Shown: positions 38,323-53,800 of the stretch, piece by piece
Position numbering within the stretch: position 1 is the stretch's first letter
Layout of the letters: every line of letters begins with the position of its first letter
NCBI RefSeq assembly: GCF_036785885.1
Contig: NC_092322.1
Coordinates: forward strand, 17,010,466 to 17,074,465
DNA length: 64,000 nucleotides
DNA from: Coffea arabica
Taxonomy: Eukaryota; Streptophyta; Magnoliopsida; Gentianales; Rubiaceae
Direction: 5' to 3'
The notes under the pieces: model-generated
What the model saw: the letters and a program-made list of their open reading frames with translations, nothing else
What the model was told of the DNA's origin: nothing
The model's database searches: none
Program-made: the position numbers and the translations under genes

Positions 38323-40102
38323 AGACAGAAAGAGTGACATTAAGCCAAAGAAGTAATTTTGTTTGTAGTTAGGGATGTATCAGACACATAGGTGTAGTTT
38401 GGTGAACAAAGGCCTTAATATATATTGAAGAATGGATGTTGCATCAAACACATGGGAAATTGTAGAAGTGGAACGGTTTATATATTAGATATCAATTTGT
38501 TTTGAGCGTGAGCAAGCCAAATGGTATTCGATAATTTGGAATCGCTGTCATAGCTTGTTATGGTGCTAAATAATATTTTTTACGTTAACATTCAAGTGGA
38601 AATAATGTAAGTTTTTTGTGTGATGGACATTAAAACTGGGGTAATGGTTGTTGTAGTTTGCAAAGATAGACATGCGGATTATAGAAAAATGGAGACATAC
38701 AAAAAATGTTTCGGTTTATAGGATATAGTTTTAATAACAAATTAAAAATCAATTACTATACTTGTTTATTGTTATGTTTTTATTTCAGTTCACATAACAA
38801 TTGTTCAGAGTATTTGTTTGTTATATGATATATAACAAGCTGATTTTCTTATAAATAGTTGAGTCTTTCTATCATAATTATTGGTTTATAGGTGCTTCAA
38901 TTGTTGAATTATTGGATTAGTACATTTGATGATATAAGGTAGATGTATTTGTAATAAGAAAGAGTTTATGATGAGATATTATGAATCAAATGAGCAAATA
39001 GATGATATTTAAGAAATAGTAATCCTATATTATTACAAAGTGTGCTGTAAGTATTTTTGCATTCAAAGGGAACATTGGCTAGTTGAATGAGAGATGGGGA
39101 AAAAGAAGATAATAAAGCGACAAATAAATAGGAGAAAACGGAAAAAATGAGAAAAAAAATCAATAGTTTATAAAAAAGGAAAAAATGGTTCGAAAATAAC
39201 GATAGTGTTGTGCAAACATATAATTCAAGGGAGGAAAAAGATTATTATTATAGTTCAAGAGATAAACTACAATTAGGTATATAGTTCTTGGGGATTTTAT
39301 TGTATTTAACCCCAACAATTAACGTTAGACACAGTGTATTCTGGTGCAAAAACTAAAATTATTATAAAAAGTGGTCTTGACACAACGAATAGGCATGGTA
39401 ATAACAAAAATGTATGATAAAAAATTAGTTTAAATGTTAAGCCCCTGTCGGAGGTACTTGACAATATGAGAGAATATGTGTTTAATAAATAGTTGACAAT
39501 TTATTTTTTATAATAGCCAAATTTGTTTCCAAACCTTTTAATAAATGAAAATTAAAGAGTACGCAACATTGGATAAATATGGCTCCATAACAAGCTTATA
39601 TAATTATTGTGTACATGCTGCGATTTTAATTTGCATACTAATGAATTTGATTTTACGTCTAATTGAATTAATTTTAAATAGGTAGTCCAAATCAAATAGC
39701 CACAATTTTATTGGTTTTATTCAGTTACCCATTTGAAACTAATAACATCGCAGACCCATTTGGATTAGCATGTTGAAGAAGAGAGCAATGAAATGTGGAC
39801 GGGAAGTGCTGCATGAACAGAGAATGTAAAAAGGAAGGTTAATAATATTCAAATTTGATAATAAATTATAATATTAATTCTATTACTATTATTATTATAT
39901 TAAAGGTAAATCCACCAACCGCACACATAAATTAGGTATTTGGGCAAAATCTTATAAATAGGTTTATCCAGACAAAATATACTCTAACTGCACACAAAAG
40001 TGAATTTATTATTACATCAAAATTATCTCTATTATTTTACAAATTCAACTTGTATACGTGTATAAGGGATATTTATCGAATTAACATTTGAGGTATATTT
40101 AT
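38323..40102. other. Intergenic, repeat shared with the 31-33 kb Helitron
   Basis: No gene. Positions 39630-39790 match 32605-32770, inside the Helitron, with blocks such as CTAATGAATTTGA, TAAATAGGTAGTCC and TTACCCATTTGAA, at perhaps 75-80 percent. This suggests a related decayed element downstream of the FAR1 pseudogene, though no Helitron terminus is visible here. Confidence 0.55.
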
Positions 40103-40418
40103 GGGTTAATTCCACTTTGTCCCCCCAAATTTTGGACGATTATCCACTTCAGTTCCTAAACTTCAAAATGGGACACTTAAGTCCTTAAACTTATAAATAC
40201 CTCTCACTTAAGTCCTTAAACTTATAAAATGGGACACTTAAATCCCTAAACCCTTATAAAATGGGACACTTCGACCACCAACGGCATTCAAGATTTGTTA
40301 ATAATTTTTCTTAAGTGAGAGGTATTTATAAGTTTAGGGACTTAAGTGTCCTATTTTGAAATTTAGGGATTGAAGTGGGTAATCGTTCAAAGTTTGGGGG
40401 ACAAAGTGGTATTAACCC
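40103..40418. mobile_element. TIR MITE, 316 bp
   Basis: The end GGGTTAATTCCACTTTGTCC and its inverse partner GGGTTAATACCACTTTGTCC extend into inverted arms of over 100 bp (ACACTTAAGTCC, CCTCTCACTTAAG). TATTTAT flanks both sides (40096-40102, 40419-40425). It has no coding capacity. Confidence 0.75.
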
Positions 40419-40710
40419 TATTTATATACTCCCATTTTTTCACTTCACTCCCCCATGTAAAGTAATCTTTTTAATGTTTGTTTTTTCTATGGACTTAAAT
40501 TTGTAATACAAACCTCTTTATCTTTGGAGATTTTTATAGTTTTGCAAATATTAGGGAAGGCGGTATGAAAATGTCAGAAACCTGTAGGAGGTTTCTACAA
40601 TTACTATAATTTTTTAATTAGCCAAAGCAAAAGACAAGCAAATGCAACTTGTAAGCAATCCATTCTGATTCATGAAAAAATAAGGGATTATAGTGCAAAT
40701 AAATAAATAA

Positions 40711-43148
<2,438 letters not shown>

Positions 43149-43617
43149 TTATGATGTCAAGAGATCAACTCAATACTTGATGGAATTCCAGAGCCAATAT
43201 ATGTTTAATGAGGTTCCAGCAGCAGTAGGGGATGAAGATGAGGCCAATGCAATGGTTTCTTGAGGCGTTCCTTGTGCTCGTGCAACTTTAAGATAACTTC
43301 AAGTTCTTGAATTGTATCTAAGCGCTAAACTTAGAAAAGATTTAGTTGCGGCTTGATTGATTTGTATTTTTGTGAATGGAGATGTACAATTACTTGACAA
43401 AAAAATAAATAAATAATCCAGCTTGAAGCCGTTCGTTGTGACAAGCAGGCTTATCTTCGCCTTTGTTTGAGTTTTGATTACAAAAGACAAAACCTATTCC
43501 CTCCAACCCCAAATTTTATTTAGAGTCTTCCTCCCTTGCCAGTTAGGGAGCACTGTGTCCTTATATTTGAGACAAATAAAGTGAGGCGGTATAGTTAAAG
43601 AGATTAAATTATCGACA

Positions 43618-44056
43618 ATGGCTTCATCCTCGTCTGCAGGCTCGGTCAATAGCACGTTATGGCCGACATTATATTGCCATTGTGGTCGCAGATGTGTAGT
43701 TCGTGTTGTGTGGAAGTCGAAAGCAAATAGGGGCCGCTACTACTATCGGTGCGCTAATGCCCAGGTAAGTGAATTGCTATTACTGTTGCGTAGACAATAT
43801 TCCGATTTCTCATATACTTCTATTGCAGAGGCCTTGTCGTACGTTTATTACCTGGTGTGATAAGTTCGCACGATCAACGGGGTTTTAAGTTCCCGATCTC
43901 GCCCCCTCAAATAAGGACCCCGCCATCACTACAGCTGCGGCAGAGGTGTCTCACATCATAGTAGAACTAAAAAGCATGCAAATTAATGTGATGATCTTTA
44001 ACATTGTTGTGGTTGCTGTTGTGGCGGCACTCGTAGTTCTGGTTTTGAAATTGTAA
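43618..44056 (+). pseudogene. GRF zinc finger/membrane-anchor gene with nonsense codon
   Basis: Exon 1 (43618-43764, 49 codons) ends at a GTAAGT donor; exon 2 (43829-44056) follows a TTGCAG acceptor in frame. The product has a GRF-type zinc finger: CHCGRRCVVR, NRGRYYYRCANAQ and a later WC. Its Cys pattern usually binds single-stranded nucleic acid. A C-terminal hydrophobic segment (IFNIVVVAVVAALVVLVL) follows. Plant genomes carry many such short GRF-plus-membrane proteins of about 125 residues, function unknown. Codon 69 is TAA (43886-43888), after which the frame stays open to a final TAA at 44054-44056. A truncated 68-residue protein would keep the finger and lose the anchor. It could be a pseudogene or a read-through allele. 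Confidence 0.75.
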
Positions 44057-44870
44057 AGTGCTCTGTTCGTTTTCATTCCATCCCCCCTCCTGTACATTAC
44101 TCAAATATGGTGTCCTTATATTGAATGGGCATTTAACCTAATTTATAGCCTGTTGGCTTTTGTTTCCTAGTGTTCTGTCATTGACTTTTGTCCCTTCGTC
44201 GTCTGTCGGATAGTGGCGCATATGTATTTGGAAAACCAACGAACGGAGTGTGTGTGTGTGTGTGTGTTAATGGTGATATTTGCTTGAAATTACGCGAGAG
44301 AATGGGTTTTGTATTCGTTTACATTGTGCATTATATTTCCTGTCTGAAATTCCTGTTACTTTTTCCCCTCAATTGTGTGTGATTATCAATGAATTCAGAA
44401 TATTAGAATTTGCTTTATTTCGTTTAAATAAGTGTGATTCAGCTCTGAAATTATTTATTGACTGTAAGGCAACGCTATGCTATTAATTGTCCACGTTTGT
44501 TTAGCCATACAAGTAAAGAACGTCATCTTGTAAAACCAGTTCTCATATACAACACAATTAGTTGCCTTAACAACTTTGAAATCCGACGAGTTGAATTATG
44601 AAACAAGTACTTACTTCTTAATTTATTTTTCAATTTCTTCCCTTTATAATATTACTAAACGGTGCACTTGTAATTTTTCAACATTATATATTATCAGCCC
44701 TTAACCCCTACCATTTTTGCTTTAACAAGCACAACCCACCATGGTAAGGTCATTGACACAAAGGTCACGAACAAAAACCAACCCATCGACAAAATATTAG
44801 CAAAACAAAAAATTAAAAGCACGCCATTTCAGTTATGAACGTTCACTCAAATCGCTCCACAATAAGACCA
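44057..44870. other. Spacer with (GT)n microsatellite at 44247-44267
   Basis: 3' flank of the GRF gene and left flank of the tandem array. A run of about ten GT dinucleotides is present. No gene is recognised. Confidence 0.6.
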
Positions 44871-45193
44871 AACAAAGGATTAATGGTGGCAACCATAGTG
44901 GCGATCTTGAAAAAGCACCGGTATTTTTTGCGCCTCACAGTCAGCAGGAGACTATCAGTTGTATCTCTTTCTTCAAAGGTTATTTTCACAGCTGTTGAAT
45001 TCCAGTAAATAGTGGCGGCATGCACGTTGTCTGTAATAGCTACATTGCGGGTCATAGTGGCGTGGTAGCCCTGATTAGCCACAAAGCGGGTGACTAACCA
45101 ATCTTCAAAGTTGATTCCGAACAGTATCCACACATCGATACGCAGTAGTGGTTTCAGACCCAAGTAGTCTGCCACAAATTCATCATTCCCCAC
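44843..45193 (-). other. Recurrent array ORF, unit 1 copy, family unknown
   Basis: This 116-codon frame is the longest copy of the conserved segment starting MG(N/K)(N/D)EFVAHYLGLK, then HTDVWILFGANFEDW, RFMADQGYHATMTRNVAIAD and ITFEERDATDSLLLTVRRKK. The same segment recurs in most of the other units, broken in some by indels. Amino-acid substitutions between units are often conservative (N/D, K/R, I/V). In each unit a second block in the same frame precedes it: VGYFQDEHLPLHHIGVKWIV and RLDRFFGQEFSQTMLVSCIP. A conserved TGA separates the two blocks (YN(A/V)-stop-FVG). I recognise no domain. It may be an exon of a decayed gene copied into every unit rather than a working protein. Confidence 0.4.
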
Positions 45194-46895
45194 AAATCAG
45201 GTATTGTAAGTCAAAATATAAAATGCATTAAACTTGTGCATAATCAAGAGTGGTCGACGGCGCTACTTCACCAATGAGCGGAAGACTTCCTTGTTGGCAA
45301 TGGGGTTGCGAACGAGGATGCAAGAGACTAATATGGTTTGCGAAAACTCTTGTCCGAAAAACCTATTCAACCTCACAAGTTCTTCCTCAACAATTCACTT
45401 CACTCCTATGTAGTGAATTGGTAAGTACTCATCCTGAAAGTAACCCACCATTCCGCCATTATTGAAAACATGCATTTCTGAAATTCGTCCTAGTGTCATG
45501 CCGGCGTCTGCTTGCTTTATAAAAGTGTACGATGAGGGTTTGCTTCAAGGGTTACAAAATACACAAGTAAAGGAGGTTGTGGTTAAATTAGAAGTTGATT
45601 ATAGCTTTTAGGTGCCTTCCTTTAATCCCAAACAGATGGAATTGAGCGTACGGTTCAATGGCCATGCAAGAGAGAAGCATTATTGCAACCTTGAGAAAGC
45701 TCCGTTATATTTTTTGCTCCTTACAGTCAGCAAGAGGTTATTAGTTGCATCTTTTTCTTCAAAGGTTATCTCCACAACTGTTGGATTATAGCAAATAGTG
45801 GCGGCATGCACGTTGTCTGCAATGACTACGTTGCGGGGTCATAGTGGTGTAGTAGCTCTGATCAGCCATAAAGCGGATGACTGACCAATCTTCAAAATTG
45901 GTTCCGAATAATATCCACACGTCGGTGTGTAGTAGCAGTTTCAAGCCCAGGTAGTGTGCCACAAATTCGTTATTCCCCACAAATCAGACATTGTAAGTCA
46001 TAATATAAAATGTCTTAAAACTATACATAATCGAGAGTAGCCGACAACGCCATTTCATCAATGACCGGAAGACTTCCTTGTTGGCAATGGGGTTGCGAAC
46101 GGGGATGCAAGATACTAACATGGTTTGCAGAAATTTTTGTCCAAAAAACCTATCTAACCTCACAAATGCATCCTCAACAATCCACTTCACTCCTATGCAA
46201 TGTTTTTAAACTCGGACCGGCCAGCGAACCAGAGATAGGGACGGTTCACGGTCTAACCGGTCCGCCCGGTCCGACCGCCCGGTTCAACGGTTCAACGTTT
46301 TTTTTTTTTTTTTTTTTGCTTCATAGTTCTTTACTCTACAGTCTACACTGAAACTTAACGGCTAATATACAATCTAATATGATTATTAATAACTTAAATC
46401 CCTAAAATACATTTACCAATATAACTTAAAATTAAATTTAAGTTGAGATAATAATAAATTTTCTAAAAGTTATACATGTAACCTGGCATGATAAATATAA
46501 CTAAAATATCATAATTCATCGCAGGTTTTCATAAATTCATTACAAACATAAATAGATATAGTCCAAATGTTCATCAATTATCACAAACAAAAACACAAAA
46601 ATAAATAAAATAAATGTTGACATTCTTTCACAATTCTCAAAAAGTCCATAACAGAGTTCAACTCATATTCAAAGCAAACAATTTGAATAACAAATTTTCA
46701 TCATTGGCATGACAAGGCAACAACACCTCTTTCACAATTTCATCAATTTAACCTGAAAAATTTTAAAGTTTATTACAAAAAATATAAATCTAATTGGTAG
46801 AACTAAAAAAAAGTCAAAAAATTTCTAAAAACAAATATACAACCAAACACAAAAAGAATCAATTGCTACTAAACATTACTAATTAATATGTTATA

Positions 46896-49446
46896 TTACC
46901 AATCATTATCTTCATCATCATCCAAAAGGCGCCTACGCTGAAATGCTTCCAAATCAATATCATTATCTTCCCCAACTTCACTTTCATCATCTATATAAAT
47001 AAATAAATGAACAATTAAGAATTTATCCATATTTATAATACAATTCAAATTAAAAAAATGTACTTTTAGCACCATATATTACAAGTTAAAAATATATTTA
47101 TTTTAATATTGAAACCAACCTTCAACTAGTTGAGAATCATCTTTAGGAAGTTCTTCGAGTTCTTCCTCCAATTCATCACAATTAAGCTCGCCATCTTGTT
47201 CTTCTTCTATGACCCAAAATTCCGTTTTATCAATAGATTCATAATCAATGGGATCATAAGATCTCTTTCGGTGATCAAACCTACAATAAAATACATTAGT
47301 TACAAATCTAATATTACTTTATAAAATAAAATGTAAAGAATAAAGTAAAAAATCAATTATACCTATGTTGCAAACGCAAATTGTAGTGCACATATACAAG
47401 ATCATTAAGTCTTTGGTGCTCCAACCTATTCCTTTTTTTAGTGTGAATGCGTTCAAAAATGCTCCAATTACGTTCACACCCAGAAGAAGAAGCAGTTTGA
47501 CTCAAAATTCTAATTGCAAGCTTTTGCAAATTCGGAGCATCACAACCGTATAACTTCCACCAATTTTCTGTCACAATCATATTAAAATATTAGATCAAAT
47601 AAAGAATAAAATCACAATTTTTAGACATTAAAAAATATATAAATAACCTGGCCGATCAGATTTGCTAGTAAGAATAGCAAGTTTGCGCCCAAAACTCCAT
47701 TGTCTTTCCCGATACATTCCAATCTCTTGCGATAATTTTTCAGGGTTGCACCAATCCACTTTTGTTTCAATATAATCAAGCAAGCCATTTATAACCTCTG
47801 GATGTGTACAAAATGTGGCACTCTCATATTGAAAAGCAGGATTCAAATAATAAGCGGCAGCATGTAGATTTTTTCTCAACATTCTATCCCACCTATCACT
47901 GATGATGTCAATATAAGGCTTGTACAATCTCTCTTTATTTCTAAACAGCCTTTTGATGCCATTTATTGCTCTAAACATGCCTTCATAAAGATAACCCAAT
48001 GAAGGCCTTTCATCAGTGTCACAAATACGCAATAAACGAATGATAGGACCCATTATTCTCACCATAATCAAACAGTTATTCCAAAACCTTTCATCCAAAA
48101 CGATTTGCTTCACATCTTTTCCTTTTTCTATTCTCAGAAATTGTTTGTAATCCCCACTAGTAACCAAAGATTGCAAACTATCCTTATGATCATGCAAACT
48201 TTTTAATGCAATAAAGGTAGTTGCAAATCGAGTTTCACCTGGACGAATAATTTCTTTCCACCCTGTAGTCTTTCTTAACCAATTCAAAGTGAACTTATGA
48301 TTGTAAATAAAAACAGTCACCGTTGAAACAAGAGACACTATAGCTTTTACATCATTCATTTCACCAATGTCTTTCAAAATCAAATTGATGCAGTGTGCAG
48401 TACACGGTGACCAACAAATATTCGGATATCTTTCACTTAACAAAGACCCAGCAACTTTATAATTGCTAGCATTATCAGTAACTAAGTGCACAACATTATT
48501 TGAACCAACCATCTCAACAATTTCAGCAAATAAATTGCACAAATTTTCTGCACTTGTTACAATATCATATGCATCCACAGATTTAATGAACGAAATACCC
48601 TTAGGACAATAAACCAAAAAATTAATCAATGGTCTTTGTCTAGTGTCTTTTCATCCATCACCCATTATAGTGCAACCAGTTTCTGTCCAAGTACTTCTAA
48701 AAGAATCAACAACCAATTTCACATCTCTCTTGGCATTTCGCAACAAATTAACTCTCAAAGAATGATAGGATGGACTTTTGTAACCATGACCCATTGATGC
48801 TATTTGATCAATAGTTTTTTGAAAAAATGGAGAATTAACAGCATTTATAGGAATGCAAGTATCATAAAACCAAAGAGCAATAGCCATGTCCGTATTTTTC
48901 CATTTTTCCTTACTTTGCAAACAAGCTTTAATGGTTGGTTGAGAAGTATCACATCCACCTTTAAAAAAAGCACGAATACCTGTTGATGCAGTGACCTTTC
49001 TCTTTTCTTTACTAGATGAACCCATCTTATTTGCTAAAGAAGAATGAATCTCCAAAACTTCATCGCCATCAAATGAATGAGTAGTGTGGCCGAATGGATT
49101 TTCCACCCCAAAATCACCTTTTTTTTTCTTTAGATTTCTGCTCCTTCTCCTTCATAGATGCTAAAATAGCATGTCTAACTGCCGGGTCAACCTTTGAACA
49201 TGGAACAATGCTGCCTTGTTCTCCTGCCAAATGTTGTTTCATTCGATGAATGCCACCACCAGCAATTACTTTAAAACAATACCCGCATGTCAAAGTTCTT
49301 CTTCCTTGACTATTCACACCTACTGAACAATATTTCCATGCTATATCAGACTTTTGTCTATGATTTTGACTAGCTGATTGTTCACTATTGACAGCTCCAG
49401 TAGTCGAAGATTGTGAATTACTACCCGTATCAGTACCAGTATCCAT
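46896..49446 (-). pseudogene. hAT transposase (BED finger, DUF659, hATC), lightly damaged
   Basis: Exons: 49446-47647, 47567-47363, 47280-47120 and 46990-46896, with GT-AG introns. Domains in order: Ser/Thr-rich start; BED-type zinc finger (CGYCFKVIAGGGIHRMKQHLA, about residues 50-90); DUF659-like part with DTRQRPLINFLVYCPKG; RNase-H-fold core with HLVTDNASNYKVAGSLL and WSPCTAHCINLILKDIG; hATC dimerisation domain with LAIRILSQTASSSGCERNWS and KKRNRLEHQRLNDLVYVHYN; acidic tail ending DDDEDNDW. Two lesions break it. A nine-base homopolymer at about 49119-49127 shifts the frame between EKEQKSKEKK and the following GVENPFGHTT. A TGA at about 48651-48653 replaces the Trp normally seen before DTR. 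Restoring neither is implied; a sequencing error in the homopolymer is possible. It would cut and paste its own and related elements in the nucleus. Confidence 0.92.
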
Positions 49447-50750
49447 TATCCTTCACATAGTTAATTCAAACACATAATTAGTTCATTTGTAAAATATAGT
49501 GTACTAATAAGAAAATAAAATTAACAAATTTTCAGTAATATAAGAAGATCAATTAGTCACATGAATAGCTCAACTGTTAGCATTTAATTTTTTCATTTAC
49601 AAAAAAAAAAGATATAGTTATCACAGTAGAGGGATTTTAATGGTTCTTAGTAGCACAAAACTCATGGCTATTAATGGTTCTTAGTAGCACAAAACTAGTT
49701 AATTTAAACACAGGAATCTTTCTTTTTGTTTTCCTAAGAAACAAAGAAATAACAAGAAGGATATATACTAATAGTGAGACAATTATGTACCTAGTCAATT
49801 TATATACAGCGTGTGTTATACTGTTATTGTCTAGGTAATTTGAACAAACAATAGATAAAGGAAACAGAAAAGTTAGCAAAGACGTAAATTGCTCAAACAA
49901 GTTACCATAGGCAATTTTTTTTGGGTTTGACAATTAAAATGATTTCCACTAATTCGTTAAAGAACACTGATTCGAAGAAAATGACTCCTAAAAATAGTGA
50001 ATTTTTCTATATTCAACCGAAGAAGGAAATCAACTGTAAAAAATGCTATCATTTATAAGTCATAAACAAATGCAGCTCTTACAAAAACTAAAATGTTTCT
50101 TCTTGAATAACATGTCTCTGGATACGTGGCAATGGGTAAAAAATGTCATGATTATTTCAAAGTCAGACATATCTCTGTATTTTCAAGAAAATTATTCGTT
50201 AATTAATATGAAATATTAATCCCAAATTATTAATAAATCTCTATTTTTATCCTCAAATTATAATAATTTTAATTTTAGAATCAACCCAATCAAGTAGGGG
50301 TAAGGGCTAAATTCTTGGTTGCTATCAACAATTTGTAGCAACAAAAAATTTAGACCCTCAAACTATGAATAATTTGATGAAACAATTGATCAATATAAGA
50401 ATAGTAAGAAGAAACAATCGGCATCACAGCAATAATCCAACATACCTGTTCTATGAAAAACAATAAAAGGCAAAAATTAAACTTACCAAGATGGAAAAGC
50501 TCTGGAGTTTGGTCCACAGAAAATAGCGTGATGATCTTGTCTTGAATATTTGGATGTGAAAGGATTATGAAGAAAAAATTTAAAAAAAAATCAAGATGAG
50601 AACTGGAGGAGCCGAAAGGGAGAAACGGAGGAAGTGAAATTGAAATGAAATGTGCCTGTGCCATCTGCACTTTCTTAATGCTAGGGTTTTTTTATTTTAT
50701 TTGATTTTAGTTTTTAGTTAAGTAAAATTTCACGCAACAATAGCTTGTCC

Positions 50751-50830
50751 TTCGGCTGTGGTTCAGTGGTTTACGTGCCTTATTCTGGTCTTGGAGACCT
50801 ATGTTTGAATCTCAACAACCTCCACTCTTG
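50751..50830 (+). repeat. tRNA-like SINE head inside the hAT element
   Basis: An RNA polymerase III A box (TGGTTCAGTGGT, 50759-50770) and B box (GTTTGAATCTC, 50803-50813) are spaced as in tRNA genes. The intervening sequence cannot form a proper tRNA, so this looks like a tRNA-derived SINE promoter carried between the transposase gene and the right terminus of the hAT. Confidence 0.5.
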
Positions 50831-53800
50831 CTATTATTTTGAATTTGAGGGAAAATCTGAGAACCGCCGGTTCGCGGTTTATGCGGGTTTTAACGGTTCG
50901 TATGGTTCGGCCGGTTCATAGCGGTTTTCCATTACCTTCCGGGTTTGATATTAGACCGGACCGGTGACATGGCCGGTTTGCGGTCGGACCGATCGAACTG
51001 GCCGGTCCGGTCCGGTTCTGAAAACATTGCTCCTATGTGATGAAGTGGTAAGTGTTCATCCTGAAAGTAGTCAACCATTCCGCCATTATTAAGGACATGC
51101 ATTTTTGAAATTCATTCTAGTGTCATACCGGCGTCTCTAACTTTATAAAAGTGCAAAAGAATGGTGGATTCATAGGTTACAAAATATGTAAGAAAAGGAA
51201 ATTACGATTGAATTAGAAATTGATTGTAACTTTCCGGTGCTTTCCTTTAATCCAAAACAGATGGAATTGAACTTGCGGTTCAATGGCCATACAAGAAAGA
51301 AGGATTAATGGTGACAATCATAGTGACGATCTTGAAAAAACTCCGGTATTTTTTGTACCTCACAGTCAGTAGGAGGCTATCAGTTGCATCTCTTTTTTCA
51401 AAGATTATACCATAGCTGTTAGATTCCAATAAATAGTGGCGGTATGCACGTTATCTGCAATGGCTACGTTGCGAGTTATAATGGCGTGGTAGTTCTGATC
51501 AGCCATAAAGTGGGTGACTGACCAATTTTGAAAGTTGGCTCCAAACAGTATCCACACTTCTGTGTGTAGCAGTGATTTCAAGCCCAAGTAGTGTGCCACA
51601 AATTCATCTTTTCCCACAAATCAGGCATTGTAAGTCATAATACAAAATATTTAAGGTTGTGCATAATCGAAAGTGGCCGACTGCACCATTTCGTCAATGA
51701 CCGGAAGACTTCCTTGTTGGCAATGTGGTTGCGAACAAGAATGCAAGAGACCAACATGATTTGCGAAAACTCTTGTCCGAAAAACCTATCCAACCTCACA
51801 AGTTCTTCCTTAACAATCCACTTCACTCCTATGTGGTAAAATGGTAAGTGCTTATTTTAAAAGTAACCCACCATTCCGCTATTATTGAGGACATGTATTT
51901 GTGAAATTCGTCGTAGCACCATGCCGGCGTCTGCTTGCTTTATAAAAGTGCAAGAAGAGGGTTTGTTTCATGAGTTACAAAATGCAGAAGAAAAAGAAGT
52001 TGCGATTGAATTAGAAGTTGATTGTAACTTTCAGATATTTTCCTTTAATCCCAAACAGATAGAACTGAACTTGTGGTTCAAAGGTCATGCAAGAGAGAAG
52101 GATTAATGGTGGCAATCATGATAGGGATCTTGAGAAAACTTCGGTATTTTTGCACCTCACAGTCAGCAGGAAGCTATCAATTGCATCTCTTTCTTCAAAA
52201 GTTATATCCATAGCGATTGGATTCCAGCAAATAGTGGCGGTATGCACGTTGTCTACAATGGCTACGTTGCGGGTCATAATAGCGTGGTAACCCTAATCAG
52301 CCATAAAGCGGGTGACTGACCAATTTTCAAAATTGGTTTCGAACAGTATCCATACGTCGGTGTGCAGCAGCAGTTTCTAGCCTATGTAGTGTGTCATAAA
52401 TTCATCATTCCCCACAATTCAGATATTGTAAATCATAATATAAAACGTCTTAAGGTTGTGCATAATCGGGAGTGGTCAAATGCGCCATTTCACCAATGAG
52501 CAGAAGACTTCTTTCTTGGCAATGGGATTGCGAATGGGGATACAAGTGACCAACATGGTTTGCGAAAACTTTTATCCGAAAAATCTATCCAACCTTATAA
52601 GTTCTACCTCAACAATTCACTTCAATCCTAAGTGGTGAAGTGGTAAAGTGTTTATCTTGAAACTAACCCACCATTCCACCATTATTGAGGAAATGCATTT
52701 TTGAAATTCGTCCTAATGCCATGTCGGTGTCTTTAGCTTTATAAAAGTGCAAGAGGATGGTTTGCTTCATGAGTTAGAAAATATGCAAGGAAAGGAAGCG
52801 GTTGAATTAGAAATTGATTGTAACTTTCAGATGTTTTTCTTTAATCCCAAACAGATGGAATTGATCATACGGTTCAATGGTCATGCAAAAGAGAACGATT
52901 AATAGTGGCGATCATGGTGGCGGTCTTGAAAAAGCACCAGCATTTTTTGCGCCTCACAATTAGCAGGAGGCTACCAGTTGCATCTCTTTCTTCAAAGGTT
53001 ATATCTACAACTGTTGGATTCCAGCAAATAGTGGCAGTATGCAAGTTGTCTGCAATGGCTACGTTACGAGTCATAATGGCGGGTTAGCCCTGATCAGCCA
53101 CAAGATGGGTGACTGACCAATCTTCAAAATTGACTCCGAACAGTATCACACGTTGATGTGCAGCAGCGGTTTCAAACCCAAGTAGTGTGTCACAAATTGA
53201 TCCTTCTCCACAAATCAGGTATTGTAAATCAAAATATAAAATTCGTTAATCTTGTATATAATCGGGAGTGGTCGACGGCGCTACTTCACCAATGAGCGGA
53301 AAACCTCCTTGTTGGCAATGAGGTTGCGAACGGGAATGCAAGAGATCAATATGGTTTGCGAAAACTCTTGTCCGAGAAACCTATCTAACCTCACAAGTTC
53401 TTCCTCAACAATTCACTTCACTCCTATGTAGTGAATTGGTAAGTACTCATCCTGAAAGTAACCCACCATTCTAGCATTATTGAGAACATGCATTTCTGAA
53501 ACTCATCCTAGTACCATGCCGGCGTCTGCTTGCTTTATAAAAGTGCAAGAGGAGAGTTTGATTCATGATTACAAAATATACAAGAAAAGGAAGTTGCGGT
53601 TGAGTTAAAAGTTGACTGTAGTTTTCAGGTGCTTTCCTTTAATTCTAAGCAGATGGAACTGAACTTGTGATTCAAAAGCCATGCAAAATAGAAGAATGAA
53701 TGGTGGCAGCCATAATGGGGATCTTGAGAAAGCTCCGGTATTTTTTGCGCCTCACAGTCAGCAGGAGGCTATCAGTTGCGTCTCTTTCTTCAAAAATTAT

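Larger units (their letters stand above)
46198..51029 (-). mobile_element. Near-complete hAT transposon, 4832 bp
   Basis: The termini are CAATGTTTT(T/C)A(A/G)AAC(T/C)CGGACCGG on both ends in inverted orientation. A perfect 8-bp duplication CTCCTATG flanks them (46190-46197, 51030-51037). The same CTCCTATG word stands undisturbed at the corresponding place in the other tandem units, so the empty site is known. Subterminal regions of 80-180 bp are packed with CCGG/CGGTTC words, probable transposase-binding repeats. The element encodes a full-length hAT transposase gene on the minus strand with few lesions, so it is recent. Confidence 0.95.

Noticed and set aside
44843..45193. B3 DNA-binding domain in the array reading frame
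   Set aside because: EFVAHYLGLK...DVWILFG faintly recalls a B3 domain end, but the rest does not follow the B3 pattern, so I make no family call.
45418..45495. GTAAGT...CCTAG as a real plus-strand intron in each array unit
   Set aside because: The minus-strand frame stays open straight through it in several units and no plus-strand protein joins sensibly across it.
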